Source of the DNA: Agroathelia rolfsii
Taxonomy: Eukaryota > Basidiomycota > Agaricomycetes > Amylocorticiales > Amylocorticiaceae
Assembly (NCBI GenBank): GCA_018343915.1
Contig: JABRWF010000003.1
Span: 558,001-622,000 of the forward strand
Direction: 5' to 3'
DNA: 64,000 nucleotides
The translations under genes were made by a program, and so were the position numbers. Below are positions 59,213 to 64,000 of this stretch, in pieces (the stretch's first letter is position 1; every line of letters begins with the position of its first letter). The notes below the pieces were generated by a model. The model worked only from the letters and a program-made list of their open reading frames with translations. It was not told the DNA's origin and made no database searches.

Positions 59213-62200
59213 CTGTATATGATGCAAAAGTGAACCTCATGAAGGAGGAGATATTGTCCAATAGGAGATATTGGTACAACAATAACCCACAAGTAGATCT
59301 CCAGCGTAGTAACCTAGATGCTATAGATATTTCGGCAAAAATCTTGGGAGGGAAACCCAAGTTATCAAAAAACCCATTTACAAGTGTAGGATCTGCCTAG
59401 CAATCCTCCCTGTTGCAAGTAGCTGCAATGCAAAATCAACCTGCTACCACATCCAACAACCCTTTTCAACGGAATGATATTATATGTTACAACTGTTAGA
59501 AAAAGGGGCACATTGCAAGAGACTATTAAAGCCCTAAAGTAGACAGGGTTAAAACCAATAACCCATTCCAAAAGGTAGCTACGGCTTCATCAACAACGCT
59601 AATGCCAATACCGGTAGTAGATAGCCAGAATTCCTCCACTATGATGCAGCAAGACATGCTTAATATGCTATAAGAACAGGGTCAAATGATTGCAGCCCTT
59701 AAAGACAAGTTGGGTTTTTAGAACAGTTAAAGTATAAGGCCAATGCTTCTGGCCATTATGTATAAAATAGAATTTCTTCTTTCTCTATTTCTTCTTCACT
59801 TTCAATTTCTTCTTCCACTGTACAAGGTATAAATAGACAACACCTGAAAATTCCTCTTATGTTCCATGGACATTTCTCTACCATTTCTATTTCTGCAATG
59901 ATTGATTCGGGAGCTTCTTCCACTTTTATTAACAAAAAATTTATAGACAAGAATAATATAAAAACACTAAAATTACAAAAACCAATTCCTCTGTACAATA
60001 TCAATAATTTACCCAATGCAATTGGATTTATCTCAGAATATGTCATACTTTTAACCCAGATAGGTACAGAATGACAAAGGCTAGTCTTCTTAGTAGTAGA
60101 TATTGGTACAGAGGATGTAATCCTAGGTATTGATTGGCTACAACTAGAAAATCCTCTTATCAACTGGAAAAAAGGGTATGTTACCCTAATGGATGATTTA
60201 TTAAAAGATGAGGAATATAAAAAAATAAATAAAATTATAAAAGATGAAGACTCTCCTTCATTATTAGCAGCAACCTTGGAATTACTGCCTCAATACCAGG
60301 AATATGCCAAAGTCTTCTCCAAAGCAGAATCTCAATGGTTCCCTACTAGCAAACCCTATGATCACAAAATAGAGTTAGTAGAAGGAGCTAAAATGAAGAG
60401 GGCTAAGGTATACCCATTATCAATCCTAGAGTTGAAAGTATTGGATGCATATTTGGAGGAAAACTTGGCTAAAGGATATATAAGAAAATCACAAAGTCCT
60501 TATGTATCTCCCTTTTTCTTTATCCCAAAGAAGAACGGGAAACTTAGGCCTATAGTAGATTATCATTGACTTAACAATATCACAATAAAAAACTCCTATC
60601 TACTTCCTCTAATCTCCTCTATTGTGGATGGACTCTCTCAGGCAAAAGTATTTACTAAATTGGACTTACGATGGGGATACAATAATGTCTTGATTAAAAA
60701 TGGATATCAAGAACGAGCAGCCTTCATAATACCCCGAGGACTGTTTGAACCCCTAGTAATGACCTTTGGTCTATGCAATGCCCTGGCCACCTTCCAAGCT
60801 ATGATGGACAAAATATTTACAGACCTAATTGCACAAGGATTAGTATATATCTATATTGATAACATTATAGTTGCTACAGCCAGCCTAGAAGAATACCAGC
60901 ATTTAGTGTATGAAGTACTCAAGAGATTAGCAGAAAATGATCTTTTTGCTAATTTGGAAAAATGCCTATTCGAAGTCATGGAAGTAGAATTCCTAGGCGT
61001 AATAATTGGCTACAATCGAGTATAAATGACCAACAAAAAAGTACAAGCCATTTTTGACTGGCCAACCCCTACAACAGTTAAGGATGTTCAAAAGTTCAGA
61101 GGTCTAGCTAACTATTACTGACAATTTATCAAAGGGTTCAGTGAGATTACTAAACCCCTAGATAGATTAACTGGTAAAGGCACTTGGAAATGGGAAAAGG
61201 AGGAACAAGAATCATTTGACTATCTCAAGAAGGCTTTTACTACTGCCCCAGTATTAGCTATCTATGATCACCAGCAAGAAATTTGGATTGAAACAGATAC
61301 CTCAGGATATGCAACAGGAGGAGTATTCTCCCAGTTGCAGGATGATGGTGAATGGCACTCTATTGCCTTCCATTCCAAATCTATGGATAATGCATAAAGA
61401 AATTATGACATCTGGGATAAGGAAATACTTGCAATTATTCAAGCACTAGAAGAATGGTACTACTACATTATTGGGTTACCTAAACCGGTAGAGATCTGGT
61501 CTAACCACAAAAACCTAGAATATTGGGCAACAAGTCAACACCTAAGCCGTCGATAAGCATGTTGGTATCAGATCCTATAAGAATATAATTTTATATTGTG
61601 TTACAAAAAAGGATCAACCAATGGATGAGCTGATGCCCTATCCAGGAGGCCGGATTTTTATACGGAAGATTCCCAGGATAATCTCAATGTTACTATACTC
61701 CAATCCTCCTACTTCAAAGTAATGGCTGCTAAAAGAGGACATATACTAGTTAAAGGCAAAAAGGAAATCTTGGCAGAATTAGAAGGGAGAGCACCAAGTT
61801 GCTGGAATCCCTCTATCAGATTGTTAAGATTGGCCCACAACGGATTACACTAGGATTGTAGGATTGGGAAACAGAGGATAGATTGGTTTTATACAGAGAA
61901 AAGGTCTTTATGCCCCCAAAAAGGGAACTCAAAGAAAAGATTATGGCTAAATACCATGATTCAGCCCTTGCTAGTCATCCCAGGTGTACAAAAACATTAG
62001 AGCTTATTAGCAGAAACTACTACTGGATTAACATGACAAAAGAAATAAACCAGTATGTAGACTCTTGCTTACTCTGTCAAGCAAACAAGCCAAGCCGACA
62101 AGCATTGCCTGGACTCCTCCAACCCTTACCTATACCTGGAAAACCATGGGAATATGTTACCTCAGATTTGATAGTCAAACTACCTAAGTCACAAGGGTTT

Positions 62201-63285
62201 GACTCAATTCTAGTAGTAGTAGATAGGCTTACAAAATTGGCATATTTCATACCAACTAATGAAAATATATCAGCCAAGGATGTAGCCAATCTCTATGTCA
62301 AAAACGTGTTTAAACTATATAGTGCCCCATTAACATAGACATCAGACCAAGGACCTCAGTTTACTAGTCAAGTGATGAAAGATATATATGCTAGTTTATA
62401 CATCAAAACAGCTTTGTCCACCATATATCATCCACAAAGTGATAGACAAACTGAACATGTTAATCAAGAAGTAGAGCAGTATCTAAGAATCTTTTGCAAT
62501 CACAGGCAAATAAATTGGGTAGAATTATTACCTTATGTAGAATTTATGTACAACAATAGGAAAAATGAGAGCACACATGCTAGTGCTTTTGAATTAACCT
62601 ATGGCTATATTCTAAATTGAGAAGCAAAGGACATTCCAAATCTGACTCCAGGAGCCTTCAACTGGATTGAAAATGCTAAGGAAGTACAAAAAGAGGCACA
62701 GGCAGTATTAGGTTTAGCAAAAGAACAAATGGAACAATTATATAATAAAGGAAAAAAGATGTTCCCAGATTTAGAAGAAGGACAAAAAGTTTGGCTAAAT
62801 ACACAAAATTTAAAACTTGATAGACCATCCAAGAAGTTAAGTCAGAAATAGATTGGCCCCTATAAAGTGGAAAAAAAGCTAAACAATTTGAACTATAAGT
62901 TAGACCTTCCAACTAATCTCAGAATCCATAATGTGTTTCACGTTCATTTGCTAAAACCACATTATGCCTCAGATTGGCACCAAAAGCCTTTACCTCCAGT
63001 AGAAGTAGAAGGAGAAGAAGAGTACAAAATAGAAGAAGTACTTAACTCAAGAATACAGCAAGGAAAACTAGAATTTTTGGTAACATGGAAAGGATACCTA
63101 GAGGAACAAATATAGGTTAGAGAATCAGATATATATACAGATGATGCAATTAGAGAATTCTACAAGTCCAATCCTAGTGCTCCAAGAAAGATCAGTGCTG
63201 TACTATTTAATCTTCTTCCTTTCCAAAACTGGGACAATCTAACAAAATGGCAACCTAAGGTGGATTGCCCCTAAGGAGGGGGTAA
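59213..63285 (+). pseudogene. Decayed chromodomain-type gypsy element E2 (gag-pol)
   Basis: In order: C-terminal gag with a broken zinc knuckle (CYNC-stop-KKGHIARDY-stop, 59,490-59,530); protease MIDSGASSTFINKKF near 59,900; RT (LRPIVDYH-stop-[32 protein letters not shown], 60.2-61.0 kb); RNase H (IETDTSGYATGG); integrase with zinc region (CLLCQANKPSRQ), SDLIVKLPK, SDQGPQF and QTEHVNQ; C-terminal chromodomain (EVLNSRIQQGKLEFLVTWKG). At least ten in-frame stops. The RT box reads YIDN in place of YxDD, so polymerase activity would be lost even without the stops. Confidence 0.85.
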
Positions 63286-63747
63286 TGTTACGAGTCAATC
63301 TATATACTATAATTTTATTTAAGATTTCTCACTATTTTTCTGATTTTTCTCCGATTTTTCTCTATTTTTTGGTATATAACATGTATATTACATAAGCAGA
63401 CATTATATAAGTAATCTAATAACTAAGCAAAGTCATGTGACTTATTATATAAAGTAGGTCTAGAGCATGGGTCTAGAATATGATACCATCCTAGACTCAC
63501 TATGGTATAATATCGTATCATACTTAGCACCTCTGTGCACAGACCATATACCAGGTGTACAGACCAGGTAATTAGTATATAACCCTGTAGTATCTCTATC
63601 TGAAGACCCCAGATTTGTTCTCTTTGTCTTTAGGTAAGCACAATAGTGCTTTGTATTAAGTAGTTAACTCACATAATAAAAACTTTGTCTTCAGAGTCCC
63701 TATCTCTCTCTCTCTCTCTCCCCTATCAAATCCTCTTGGCTCCATGC
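63273..63747 (+). repeat. Polypurine tract and 3' LTR of gypsy E2 (interrupted)
   Basis: AAGGAGGGGG at 63273-63282, then TGTTACGAGTC from 63286. The LTR is cut at 63747 by a reverse-oriented copia LTR and does not resume within the window. A TC run lies at 63,705-63,720. Confidence 0.8.
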
Positions 63748-64000
63748 TATTGAACTATGGTAGTTCTTGTGTTGTATAGTATGGCTATATGCTAGCTCAC
63801 AAGTTACCTATTATAAAGCAAACACTTACTTGTGTGAAAAGTACAGGCTTGAATTGTTTCCTAAGATTTAGGCAAGGTTTCCTAGGTGGGAAGCAATTAG
63901 TAACTTTGCTATACTTAAGATAAGACTATAGCCGGTGTCCCTTTAAGACTACCTACTTGTTTTCCCTTGGGAAAGGCTTTTGATCTTGTTTTGTAGACTT
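63748..64000 (-). mobile_element. Copia-family LTR (minus), runs off the window
   Basis: Begins TATTGAACTATGG, the reverse of the LTR terminus, and continues with the conserved GCTAGCTCACAAGTTACC and hairpin region of the copia family. Only its right-hand 253 bp are visible. Confidence 0.8.

Noticed and set aside
1..64000. tRNA or rRNA genes
   Set aside because: No cloverleaf-like A and B box pairs or rRNA-like stretches were noticed; the only tRNA-related sequence is the copia primer-binding site. A tRNA scan would settle this.

Overview
The window is nuclear DNA of a filamentous basidiomycete. Genes carry many short introns (about 50-60 bp, GTRNGT donors, CTRAY/TTGAC branch sites), and the proteins are fungal: a RING/RRM NOT4, PAN2, PDCD5, yeast-type ADHs, and a TPR-CHAT protein of the kind expanded in Agaricomycetes. 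A plant-associated Agaricomycete such as Rhizoctonia/Ceratobasidiaceae is my inference; nothing read here proves the genus.

Layout. (1) 0.9-10.8 kb: four tandem same-strand copies of a zinc alcohol dehydrogenase gene with the same intron layout. (2) 11.2-30.3 kb: ordinary single-copy genes, namely a PDCD5-like protein, a long NOT4/CNOT4 E3 ligase of the CCR4-NOT complex, a small secreted Cys-rich protein, PAN2 (deadenylase), a secreted Gly/His/Phe-rich protein, an unrecognised 437-residue protein and a flavin monooxygenase. NOT4 and PAN2, two mRNA-deadenylation factors, are encoded only about 1.1 kb apart, with one small gene between them. (3) 30.7-35.4 kb: a 1,477-residue protein with about 17 tandem 45-residue TPR-like repeats and a C-terminal CHAT (caspase-like) protease domain with its His and Cys. 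(4) 35.6-64 kb: a gene-free, AT-rich, CpG-poor island made almost wholly of nested LTR retrotransposons.

The island can be unpicked from target-site duplications. A minus-strand copia LTR (36.3-42.6 kb) holds a gypsy LTR, which holds a second gypsy LTR, which holds three more LTRs; a further copia LTR sits separately in the outermost one. To the right, a decayed gypsy element (43.2-57.8 kb) is split by a 929-bp solo LTR of a third family. That LTR in turn holds a young, structurally complete Ty1/copia element (44,049-53,127) with identical 1,031-bp LTRs and a GGTTA duplication. A second decayed gypsy element fills 58.3-63.7 kb.

The most unusual object is the complete copia element. It has a primer-binding site complementary to the anticodon arm of initiator tRNA-Met. 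Between that site and the gag-pol start, 2.64 kb contain no ATG in any frame of the sense strand, although the reverse triplet CAT is common. The same leader holds a five-exon, four-intron reading frame of about 652 codons with no methionine, ending 6 nt before gag-pol in the same frame. This looks like an AUG-purged leader carrying an extra spliced gene, and I know of no description of such an arrangement.
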